The notes beneath the pieces were generated by a model. The model worked only from the letters and a program-made list of their open reading frames with translations, was not told where the DNA came from and searched no databases. This document shows positions 1 to 5,549 of a stretch of 11,260 nt of DNA, in pieces. Numbering within the stretch: the stretch's first letter is position 1; each line of letters begins with the position of its first letter. The translations under genes and the position numbers were made by a program. Where the stretch lies: assembly GCA_948688495.1 (NCBI GenBank), contig CAPQSW010000001.1, positions 145,456-156,715 on the forward strand. Direction: 5' to 3'. This DNA comes from an uncultured Lachnospiraceae bacterium. Lineage in GTDB: Bacteria > Bacillota > Clostridia > Lachnospirales > Lachnospiraceae.

Positions 1-233
1 TTATATAATTCTAACCAATTAGAATAATAAGGATTTTCCCAGGTATTCCCTTCAAAATCTTCATATTTAATCACTACTGCCTTGAAAGTTTTCAGTTTGC
101 ACGCAGTTTCCTCCTTAATGCCAAATAATAAATCTTCTCCAAATGTACCTCCATCTATCATATTTACAGCTCCAAAATCATTTTCCACGACATAACCTGT
201 ACCATCCACTTTTTTGTAAGTATATAATATCAA
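1..233 (-). CDS. Partial ORF of unknown function, C-terminus outside window
   Basis: An open minus-strand frame (codons in register with 231-233) runs from just after an in-frame TAG at 240-242 to the window edge. It encodes about 77 residues with protein-like composition, including the stretches VDGTGYVVENDFGAV and GNTWENPYYSNWLELY. The first possible start is TTG at 233, overlapping the TGA of the LRAT-type gene (TTGA), but it lacks a clear ribosome binding site. An ATG at 161 is preceded by GGAG 8 nt upstream and is an alternative, although the residues before it also look coding. The aromatic W-x-N-P-Y-Y stretch faintly recalls small extracellular beta-domains of Firmicutes such as DUF5780; I cannot confirm this. 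It may be a complete small gene or the 3' remnant of a larger one. Function unknown. Confidence 0.4.
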   Translation of the reverse strand, partial: MILYTYKKVDGTGYVVENDFGAVNMIDGGTFGEDLLFGIKEETACKLKTFKAVVIKYEDFEGNTWENPYYSNWLELY

Positions 234-967
234 CTTACTCTATGTAGATTTATAGTTTTCATTATCTTTTTCACCTGGCCGGATTCCGCAATCCCTGTCC
301 TGCACCACATGGCAAAATGCTCGCAGTTATTCGTAACAGGATTATAGTTTTCCTCTCCCAATCGGCTTTGTGCCCTTTGCACCGTCTCCTCCGCGGTAAA
401 TACCCTGCGCTGCTTTCTCTGAAACATTACATCATAAACATCCAGAGGGGCATACTGGAGAAATGATGTGGAACTTCGGATTTTAACTGGCCAGCCCTCA
501 TCAAACCACACCACGAAAAATGTCTTTGAATCCTTCAAAAATTCCGAAAACGGCGCTTCATGTATGGTAACCTCTCCGCCAAAATCAGCGCCTGCGCCGC
601 AATAATGGATGACCCTTCCTTTTCCTATGTAAATTGCATAATGCTCATATAAGCCATTCCGTGAAACGCCAATCATATCTCCCCGTCTGAGAAATTCCCC
701 GTCCGCAAGCCTCCCCATTTTCTCAAGCATTGCACGCCTGCTGCCATTCGCCATCTGGACATTCGAAGGCGATATAACCCTTACCCTTCTGGAAAATATG
801 CTTTGCTGGCATTTCCAGGAATTGTTCCTGGAAATCGTTTTCCAAAATGGATCGTCAGGAGACACATGGATTTCAAGATTCGGGCAGTCGCCAACTGCCT
901 CCACCCAATGATTCCCAAATTTCATTAATCCATTAAGACCATCCATGCCATTCATCAACTCATACAC
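230..967 (-). CDS. LRAT-family (NlpC/P60-like fold) enzyme
   Basis: LRAT-type proteins are circularly permuted papain-like enzymes that act as acyltransferases, phospholipases or thiol peptidases through a Cys nucleophile and two His residues. All three are visible here: His in LYEHYAIYIG, His in GRVIHYCG, and Cys in NCEHFAMWC (H130, H142 and C236 when counted from TTG 1030). The strand before the first His, RRGDMIGVSRNGLYEH, also fits the family. The first 100 or so residues are not recognisable. The start is uncertain. The frame is open to a TTG at 1030 with no ribosome binding site; an ATG lies at 1006; I prefer the GTG at 967 because GGAGAAGGG sits 9 nt upstream, giving 245 residues. No signal peptide is evident, so a cytoplasmic or inner-membrane-surface role is likely. 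It follows the GTPase gene in the same direction and may be the effector of that pair, for example by modifying membrane lipid. The substrate cannot be read from the sequence. Confidence 0.85.
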   Translation of the reverse strand: MYELMNGMDGLNGLMKFGNHWVEAVGDCPNLEIHVSPDDPFWKTISRNNSWKCQQSIFSRRVRVISPSNVQMANGSRRAMLEKMGRLADGEFLRRGDMIGVSRNGLYEHYAIYIGKGRVIHYCGAGADFGGEVTIHEAPFSEFLKDSKTFFVVWFDEGWPVKIRSSTSFLQYAPLDVYDVMFQRKQRRVFTAEETVQRAQSRLGEENYNPVTNNCEHFAMWCRTGIAESGQVKKIMKTINLHRVS

Positions 968-1063
968 AAAATCACACCCTTCTCCAACAGAAAATCTCCC
1001 TCTCATGCCACAGAATATTCCGCAAAGCAATCACTCGCACAACAGTTGGAAATATCCATTGTA

Positions 1064-2158
1064 CTAGAAAATGTCGTCTAAAATACTGCGGACACATCCG
1101 ACAAATCCGCCAAGAAACGCCCCGACAATCGCTCCCGGTATTCCAAGAATCGTACCGCCAATTTCTGCTCCGGTATCAACGCCATCTGAAATATAATCAA
1201 AGGAATCATAAAAACTTTCTTTCACTTCCTCGTTATAATCCATATCATCGTCATGATACTCATAATTTCCAGAATCCGTATTGATTCCCTCCATAACGGC
1301 CACCCTCTTTTGCGCTGGCATTGCCTCTAAAATATAATACAAAAGCTTGGAAAGATTATATGGCCGCACCACATCACCAGACGCTTCTTCATAACCTGCG
1401 CAGTAATAAACCGGCTCCACGTCAATATCAGAATCTTCTTTGATACGTGTTTTTATGGATGTAACCTTCTCATCCAGAAAACGGATGAGCGTTTCATCCG
1501 GCTCATTCTTCTCATAATCCCAATGCCTGCCTGTTTTCATCGCAATATCCGCCTGGTTCAAAGCAACCAGGATTCTTCCAGTTTCGTCTCCCATCTTTGG
1601 TATGATTACATCATTCAAAATCTTATAGGAAGTTCCAAGATCCCTTGTTGATCCATCCAAAATAACCAGCACCAGATCAATCAATACATTCCCCTCGTCA
1701 TCTTCCTCCTCTAAAAGTTCTGTGATCACGTCCTTATGATGCTCATCATTCTCTGTTCCATCTCCAAGGCCCGGCGTATCCCAAAGAACGAGATTTCCGA
1801 TTCTATATTTTTCAATATCCCGCGTCTCTGGATCCGCCTTGCTTCCAACCTTTGCAACTTCAACATATTTTCGTTTTTCTGTCTGTTCCCCGGATGCAAA
1901 AAGCGCGTTGATCGTTGAACTCTTGCCGCAGCCAGTAGCGCCTACAAGCATAATATTTGTCTCTGTATTGCAGAAAGTTCTAAGCCTCTTTAAAAGCGCC
2001 TGCTTGTCTTCTTCCGTGCATTTGCTTTTTAATATTTCAGCCTCCAGGATATCGCAAAGATCATCCATGTTTTCCTTCATTGTTCCTTCTCCTGCCTCTA
2101 CATTTTTCAGAATATCTCCGATCCTGGAACCCGCATTTTTAAATAAATCCGCTATCAT
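1064..2158 (-). CDS. P-loop GTPase with glycine-rich apolar C-terminal segment
   Basis: This is a TRAFAC-class GTPase of the Era/YeeP/dynamin-like neighbourhood, here 364 residues. Visible motifs are the Walker A loop GATGCGKSS (about 73-80), a G3 motif in LVLWDTPGLGDG (about 127-132), a G4-like NQAD in ALNQADIA (about 201-204, Gln replacing the usual Lys) and a G5-like CAGYE (about 253). An acidic stretch (about 298-312) precedes a glycine-zipper-like apolar segment near the C-terminus (about 329-355, AEIGGTILGIPGAIVGAF), which suggests membrane association. The frame is open further upstream to 2524, but the ATG at 2158 is chosen because GGAGGAG lies 6 nt before it and the longer version would overlap the zinc-ribbon gene. 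A second well-placed start is ATG 2080 (GGAGAAGGAACA upstream). A membrane-acting GTPase that senses or remodels membranes with the LRAT enzyme is an inference. Confidence 0.88.
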   Translation of the reverse strand: MIADLFKNAGSRIGDILKNVEAGEGTMKENMDDLCDILEAEILKSKCTEEDKQALLKRLRTFCNTETNIMLVGATGCGKSSTINALFASGEQTEKRKYVEVAKVGSKADPETRDIEKYRIGNLVLWDTPGLGDGTENDEHHKDVITELLEEEDDEGNVLIDLVLVILDGSTRDLGTSYKILNDVIIPKMGDETGRILVALNQADIAMKTGRHWDYEKNEPDETLIRFLDEKVTSIKTRIKEDSDIDVEPVYYCAGYEEASGDVVRPYNLSKLLYYILEAMPAQKRVAVMEGINTDSGNYEYHDDDMDYNEEVKESFYDSFDYISDGVDTGAEIGGTILGIPGAIVGAFLGGFVGCVRSILDDIF

Positions 2159-2254
2159 TCTTTTCTCCTCCGTTTCACTCGCTGCCGTTTTTATGGCTTT
2201 TTCACATCCTGGTACAACGAATATTAAGTTTCTGTTATTCAAAGATTTAAGCAC

Positions 2255-2260
2255 ATTATA
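2255..2260 (-). promoter_or_regulatory. Candidate -10 box (TATAAT)
   Basis: A perfect TATAAT on the minus strand, about 100 nt before the GTPase start codon. The -35 position at 17-nt spacing reads ACATCG, a poor match, and lies inside the ATGACA/TGTCAT dyad. A six-base match in AT-rich DNA is weak evidence alone; its location in the only sizeable gap adds some weight. Confidence 0.3.
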
Positions 2261-2270
2261 AATCATCAGC

Positions 2271-2287
2271 ATGACACACGATGTCAT
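2271..2287. promoter_or_regulatory. Perfect inverted repeat ATGACA-N5-TGTCAT, possible operator
   Basis: ATGACA (2271-2276) and TGTCAT (2282-2287) are exact 6-bp inverted arms separated by CACGA. The dyad overlaps the -35 position of the candidate promoter at 2255-2260, where a regulator could block or replace RNA polymerase contacts. The WYL-family regulator encoded just upstream in this string is an obvious candidate to bind it. That link is inference only. Confidence 0.35.
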
Positions 2288-2309
2288 TCTCAGAATAAAA
2301 CGGACAAAT

Positions 2310-2346
2310 ATCAGCAAGCTTCCTACAATATAAAAAGCCTGCTGAT
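2310..2346 (-). repeat. 12-bp imperfect inverted repeat (hairpin) after the zinc-ribbon gene
   Basis: On the minus strand ATCAGCAGGCTT (2346-2335) and AAGCTTGCTGAT (2321-2310) pair over 12 positions with one G-T wobble, around a 13-nt loop. It starts about 20 nt after the zinc-ribbon stop codon. The sequence beyond it (ATTTGTCCGTTTTATT) is only moderately U-rich in RNA, so it is at best a weak intrinsic terminator. It could instead be an attenuator, an RNA-processing or stabilising hairpin that separates block A from block B, or a DNA-binding site. Confidence 0.45.
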
Positions 2347-2366
2347 GAGACTCGTCAACAGACCTT

Positions 2367-2573
2367 TTACATACATTGCCCTCTATTGGACCATTTATCA
2401 ATTTCTGCTTTACGGCTGTCATTTTCATCCGTACCAAATACTTTTCCCAGAAATCCTTTTTTCCCTTTTCCCTGTCCATGGCAATACGGACAGGAAGATA
2501 TACCAATATCCGGATTCCAGTCATAGGTCAAATGACATGCCGGACATTTTTTCCATACAGGAACCCTTTTCAT
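2367..2573 (-). CDS. Small zinc-ribbon protein (68 aa)
   Basis: The protein has two CPxC knuckles, CPAC (C10, C13) and CPYC (C28, C31), separated by 14 residues: a typical four-cysteine rubredoxin-like zinc ribbon. A glycine/lysine-rich basic stretch (GQGKGKKGFLGKVFG, 33-47) and a charged tail follow. The start at 2573 is chosen because AGGAGG lies 9 nt before that ATG; in-frame ATGs further upstream (2621, 2612, 2591) are less well placed, and the one at 2591 overlaps this ribosome binding site. It starts 54 nt after the WYL stop codon. Small zinc ribbons commonly act as protein- or RNA-binding adaptors, and this could be an accessory subunit of the NTPases. No specific function can be assigned. 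Confidence 0.75.
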   Translation of the reverse strand: MKRVPVWKKCPACHLTYDWNPDIGISSCPYCHGQGKGKKGFLGKVFGTDENDSRKAEIDKWSNRGQCM

Positions 2574-2627
2574 TTTCCACCGCCTCCTCATTTTCCGGGT
2601 TATTATTACCATCTCATCCACCCATTT

Positions 2628-3638
2628 CTATTGGTAGCGTTCCAGCATTTTCAAAATTGTATTTTTCATTTCCTCGCGTAAGCTCTCCGGTCTGAGAAGC
2701 TCAACATTATTCCCCTGGCTTAACAGCCACATCACACATCCTTTTCCATATACCTCTGCTTCAATGACGGACTCATGCTCATACTGTTCTACGACACGCG
2801 CCGTCGGCAGACGGTCAAGAACCGGCTCTGGATTATCCCCATAGTATTTCAGCTTGATTCTCATCAACTGCCCCGCATACATGAACTGGATTCTCTTGCG
2901 GAACTCCCCTTCTTCAAACCGGTTCGCATAGGAAACCTTAAACTTCCCGCCCATACGCTTATAATCCTTGATCCTGTCAATCCTGAAAATAGCGGGATAA
3001 CCATACTTATGAACGTACTTGCCGGATTCCCCTTTCTCAACAATAAAAGCATTCAAATAAAAATAGTATTCCGAAAAAAGTATCGCTACCGGTTCGATAA
3101 CCCTTTTAATAGATTCCCTGGGAGCATTTGCCCTTGCATACCAGATCTCCACAAGGTTACGTTCCTGTATGTCTGTGCCAATATCCCACAGCTTGTCCTG
3201 TATATATTCCTTATGATTCAACTCTACATAGTGATATTTCTCATTTGCGATCAGCTCACTGACAAGCTTCATGTTCTTAAGGGGAACACATCCCTCTACC
3301 AGCTTATCAAGAATTGACTTTAGCTCTTTCTTGGTAAAAGCACGACTCTCCAGCAAAATCTTTGAGACGGCAAGGATCTCACTGTTTGTCATCGCAGACG
3401 CCTCCGCCCCCCTCATAACAAAACCTCTTTTTGCCCGGTCATACGCGATCGTACGGGTGTCTCCCTGATCCATTACATACCGGTCGTTCAAAAATGCCCG
3501 GATGTCGTCTATGTCCCTCTGGATGGAACGCTCATCGACGCCAAAGCGCTCTGCTTCCTCCTTTTTGTTGAGGAGGCGGCCTTCGCACAGGCGTATGTAT
3601 ATGTTCAGGATGCGGTAATTTTTTGATTCTTTTTTCAT
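2628..3638 (-). CDS. WYL-domain transcriptional regulator (HTH-WYL-WCX)
   Basis: At 336 residues this has the usual length and layout of a WYL regulator. A winged helix-turn-helix spans about 5-75 (RLLNKKEEAERFGVDERSI, then QRDIDDIRAFL). A central beta-rich WYL domain spans about 155-235 (YARANAPRESIKRVIEPVAI and YYFYLNAFIV, the latter at the position of the W-Y-L signature). A WCX-type C-terminal region spans about 255-336. WYL domains bind nucleic-acid-derived or nucleotide ligands, and such regulators are frequent in bacterial defence and conflict operons. Its ATG overlaps the stop of the preceding gene by one base (TAATG), with GAAGGA just upstream, so translation is probably coupled. It may autoregulate this string or act on the dyads near 2271-2346; that is inference. 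Confidence 0.93.
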   Translation of the reverse strand: MKKESKNYRILNIYIRLCEGRLLNKKEEAERFGVDERSIQRDIDDIRAFLNDRYVMDQGDTRTIAYDRAKRGFVMRGAEASAMTNSEILAVSKILLESRAFTKKELKSILDKLVEGCVPLKNMKLVSELIANEKYHYVELNHKEYIQDKLWDIGTDIQERNLVEIWYARANAPRESIKRVIEPVAILFSEYYFYLNAFIVEKGESGKYVHKYGYPAIFRIDRIKDYKRMGGKFKVSYANRFEEGEFRKRIQFMYAGQLMRIKLKYYGDNPEPVLDRLPTARVVEQYEHESVIEAEVYGKGCVMWLLSQGNNVELLRPESLREEMKNTILKMLERYQ

Positions 3639-4150
3639 TATCCTTCGTCCAGTTCTTTTAATTTCTCTATAAAAAATCTGTTTACCAGGCTGGTTTCCTC
3701 CGAGCCAGGATCTATTCTTTCCTCTGTTTCAATGGAAAACTCTGGTATGCATTTTAAATACAATGTTTTAATTGATTTTTTATCCAGTACATTTCCGTTT
3801 TGGCAGACAAAGCATTTATCTTCCTCATAATATATTTTATAGTTCTCAACGCCAATATACTTATCACAAAAAATACTTATCTCTTGTTTATCCCAGGAAG
3901 ACTTAGTCGATACGTTGTAATCAAATAGCGGTGATTCTATAGGCGAAACAGACAAAAAACAAAAATCTATAAATTCATCATCTGTTATTGCCGCCTCTTT
4001 ATGAAACCAGGAACAAAACTTTTCTAAATCTTTATCCGTATATGATTCTCTTCCCGCCGGTTTTAATAATTCAAATGTTCCCTTTTTAGTCACCTTGTAT
4101 GTCTTAATTCCCACATCATTCATCCAAAACAAATATTTCCGTACATTCAC
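3638..4150 (-). CDS. Unrecognised 170-aa protein
   Basis: I do not recognise this family. The protein is soluble-looking, acidic and rich in aromatic and cysteine residues (for example DDEFIDFCFLSVS near 57-69, and EEDKCFVCQNGNVLD with a CxxC pair near 111-114), with a charged C-terminal helix ending KLKELDEG. No signal peptide or membrane segment is visible. The start is GTG at 4150, preceded by AGGGGGT-AGGA within 4-9 nt; the nearby ATG is out of frame and the next in-frame ATG is codon 10. It lies 6 nt after the 194-residue gene and overlaps the WYL gene by one base, so it belongs to the same transcription unit. A partner role for the ATPases or the apolar paralogues is possible but unsupported. 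Confidence 0.72.
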   Translation of the reverse strand: MNVRKYLFWMNDVGIKTYKVTKKGTFELLKPAGRESYTDKDLEKFCSWFHKEAAITDDEFIDFCFLSVSPIESPLFDYNVSTKSSWDKQEISIFCDKYIGVENYKIYYEEDKCFVCQNGNVLDKKSIKTLYLKCIPEFSIETEERIDPGSEETSLVNRFFIEKLKELDEG

Positions 4151-4156
4151 TAAATC

Positions 4157-4741
4157 CTACCCCCTGATCTCGTCAATAATTTCATTTAGAATGTCATTTC
4201 CTTTTCCTGGATTAACTTCATCCAAGGCATTTACGAGTGCTTCACCTGTTTTCAATCTGTCAGACTTGCCTTCCCCTTTCACACAATCTAAAACATCTGA
4301 GAGATTATCAACACCCTTGTCCTTCAAACTTATTGCCAGAGATATAATTTCTTTTGCTTCCACAGCAATTTTTCCTATCTCCGCAATTTGAGATATTAGT
4401 TCTACCACATCTGCAGGAATTTCCATTCCTAATTTCTCGCTTATCGCTCCGGCTCCGATTGCCATACCTGTGATAGAATATGCGACCCTTTCTCCCTCGG
4501 AAAGTGCATCAAATTTCTCTTTGTCCAGATCAATTTCATTTTTCAGATAAGAGATATACTCCTCAACATTATCAAAATCATTCACTCCTTTATCTGCCTG
4601 CGCAGCTTTAACCCCCATTACATCCGCTGAATCAGCGCTTATCCCTAAAGCATATAAAATATCCCCCATTATATCTGCCGCTTTGTCTATCATTTGTGCA
4701 AACCCAGCAATGGACGGATACTTTTCGGATAACTCTAACAT
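4157..4741 (-). CDS. 194-aa helical protein, paralogue of the 230-aa neighbour, apparently lacking its N-terminus
   Basis: From about residue 43 to the end this protein aligns with residues 78-230 of the gene just upstream. Shared blocks are GxKAxQxDK, DFDN, YIxYLK, DLDKE(K/R)FD, GMA, NL(S/N)DV and SDRL(K/R)TGEAL (160-169 here). It is predicted to be mostly helical and is acidic. Its ATG at 4741 overlaps the stop of a 38-codon ORF (ATGTTAG). Residues 1-42 plus that ORF's residues 1-37 give 79 residues before the shared block, against 77 in the paralogue. The gene was therefore probably once a single reading frame of about 231 residues, or is expressed as two coupled pieces. A weak AAGG lies 10 nt before the ATG. 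Function unknown; the family is not one I can name. Confidence 0.78.
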   Translation of the reverse strand: MLELSEKYPSIAGFAQMIDKAADIMGDILYALGISADSADVMGVKAAQADKGVNDFDNVEEYISYLKNEIDLDKEKFDALSEGERVAYSITGMAIGAGAISEKLGMEIPADVVELISQIAEIGKIAVEAKEIISLAISLKDKGVDNLSDVLDCVKGEGKSDRLKTGEALVNALDEVNPGKGNDILNEIIDEIRG

Positions 4742-4851
4742 TCCGCAAAATCCTTCATCCCCTCCTGCAGTTTCGGTGAAACTGTTTCAATAACAGGCTT
4801 TGCTATATCTATAATTGTACTTATAACTTTTATCGTCTGTATCATTCCCAT
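4735..4851 (-). CDS. 38-aa apolar ORF, probable detached N-terminus of the following gene
   Basis: This ORF starts with ATG at 4851 behind a strong AGGAGG 9 nt upstream; that site is encoded by the Glu codons ending the previous gene. It begins MGMIQTIKVISTIIDIA, an apolar helix, continues with a charged amphipathic stretch and ends at TAG 4735-4737. It overlaps the next gene by 7 nt, in a different frame. Its start site, length and apolar N-terminus correspond to the N-terminus of the 230-residue paralogue. One extra base between about 4741 and 4786 would fuse it to the 194-residue ORF (for example GCG GAA ATG TTA). It is either a real small protein, the first half of a frameshifted gene, or the product of a one-base sequence error. 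Confidence 0.6.
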   Translation of the reverse strand: MGMIQTIKVISTIIDIAKPVIETVSPKLQEGMKDFAEC

Positions 4852-4855
4852 TATC

Positions 4856-5548
4856 CTATTCCTCCTCAAAACCGCGTACCGCGTCTTTTAATTTGTCAAT
4901 CTTATCCTCTGCTCCCTCTCCTAAAGCAGTATCAAGAGCCTCACCTGTCCTGAGCCTATCGCTCTGCCCCGTTCCTTCTAAATACTCGACCACATCATTC
5001 AAATTTGTTATCCCTTTTTCTTTCAACGCCTGTATAATGGTAACTAATTCTTTTGCTTCAATATCAATTCCGCTTGCGTGAATTTTAGCCAGTGTTGCAA
5101 GGCATTCCGGTGGTATATCCACCCCGCCAATCTTCTCCTCTACTGCTTTCGTCTCCAACGCCATACCTATGGCTTTACATCCAAGCTTTTCATCCGGCGT
5201 AAGTGTGTCAAATCTTTCCTTATCAAGATCCACTTCTTCTTTCAGATACTTTATGTAAGCCTCCACATCATTATCAAAATCTTCTAAGCTCTTGTCACTC
5301 TGCTCAGCCTTCGCCCCAAGAACCTCCGGTTCTTCCTCTGAATTAATTCCAAGAAATTCAACAACTGCATGTATAATATTTGCAACCGTGGATATTACAT
5401 TATGCAAATCCATTCCCGGCAACCCAGCAATAAGGTTCAATGCACTTTTTGCAAATCCACCAATTGCTGTTCCAATTGTAGCGACCGCTCCACTAATAAA
5501 ATTCGCTGCTGTTGATACGGCAGCACTTAAAAATGCAAATAATCCCAT
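4856..5548 (-). CDS. 230-aa protein with apolar Ala/Gly N-terminus and acidic helical C-terminal domain
   Basis: Residues 1-67 are strongly apolar and rich in Ala, Gly, Ser and Thr, with glycine-zipper-like spacing (ISGAVATIGTAIGGFAKSAL, about 18-37) and a second apolar helix (NVISTVANIIHAVVEFLG, about 50-67). There is no Lys/Arg cluster at the start, so it does not look like a cleaved signal peptide; a membrane-inserting or self-associating segment is more likely. Residues 78-230 form an acidic helical domain shared with the 194-residue neighbour (DLDKERFD at 107-114, SDRLRTGEAL at 196-205). The start is firm: AGGAGG lies 8 nt before ATG, and the gene begins 1 nt after the HerA ATPase stop. 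A pore-forming or membrane-scaffold role controlled by the neighbouring ATPases is an inference. Confidence 0.85.
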   Translation of the reverse strand: MGLFAFLSAAVSTAANFISGAVATIGTAIGGFAKSALNLIAGLPGMDLHNVISTVANIIHAVVEFLGINSEEEPEVLGAKAEQSDKSLEDFDNDVEAYIKYLKEEVDLDKERFDTLTPDEKLGCKAIGMALETKAVEEKIGGVDIPPECLATLAKIHASGIDIEAKELVTIIQALKEKGITNLNDVVEYLEGTGQSDRLRTGEALDTALGEGAEDKIDKLKDAVRGFEEE

Positions 5549-5549
5549 A

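Larger units (their letters stand above)
2159..2366 (-). promoter_or_regulatory. 208-nt intergenic region with two dyads and a possible promoter for the GTPase gene
   Basis: This is the only long gap in an otherwise tightly packed gene string. On the minus strand it holds, in order, a large inverted repeat (2310-2346), a short perfect inverted repeat (2271-2287), a TATAAT hexamer (plus-strand ATTATA at 2255-2260) and the GGAGGAG ribosome binding site of the GTPase gene. No good TTGACA lies 16-18 nt before the TATAAT; the position is ACATCG, within the short dyad. A promoter that needs an activator, or one overlapped by an operator, would fit. The GTPase frame continues open through the region and would encode an apolar stretch, so a coding remnant cannot be fully excluded. 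Confidence 0.4.

Noticed and set aside
216..238. GTAAGT-N11-ACTTAC inverted repeat at the end of the LRAT gene
   Set aside because: The arms are only 6 bp and AT-rich, with a long loop. Such repeats are expected by chance.
2310..2346. Strong Rho-independent terminator
   Set aside because: The stem is good, but the loop is 13 nt and no proper U-tract follows on the transcribed strand, so I list it only as an inverted repeat.
2159..2524. N-terminal extension of the GTPase frame up to an ATG at 2524, including an apolar stretch
   Set aside because: It overlaps the zinc-ribbon gene, passes through the dyad-rich gap, and the ATG at 2158 has a much better ribosome binding site (GGAGGAG, 6 nt). 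Kept as a caveat only.
4735..4800. Programmed -1 ribosomal frameshift at the split paralogue
   Set aside because: I found no X XXY YYZ slippery heptamer in the zero frame across this stretch. A lost base, sequence error or coupled reinitiation fits better, though recoding is not excluded.
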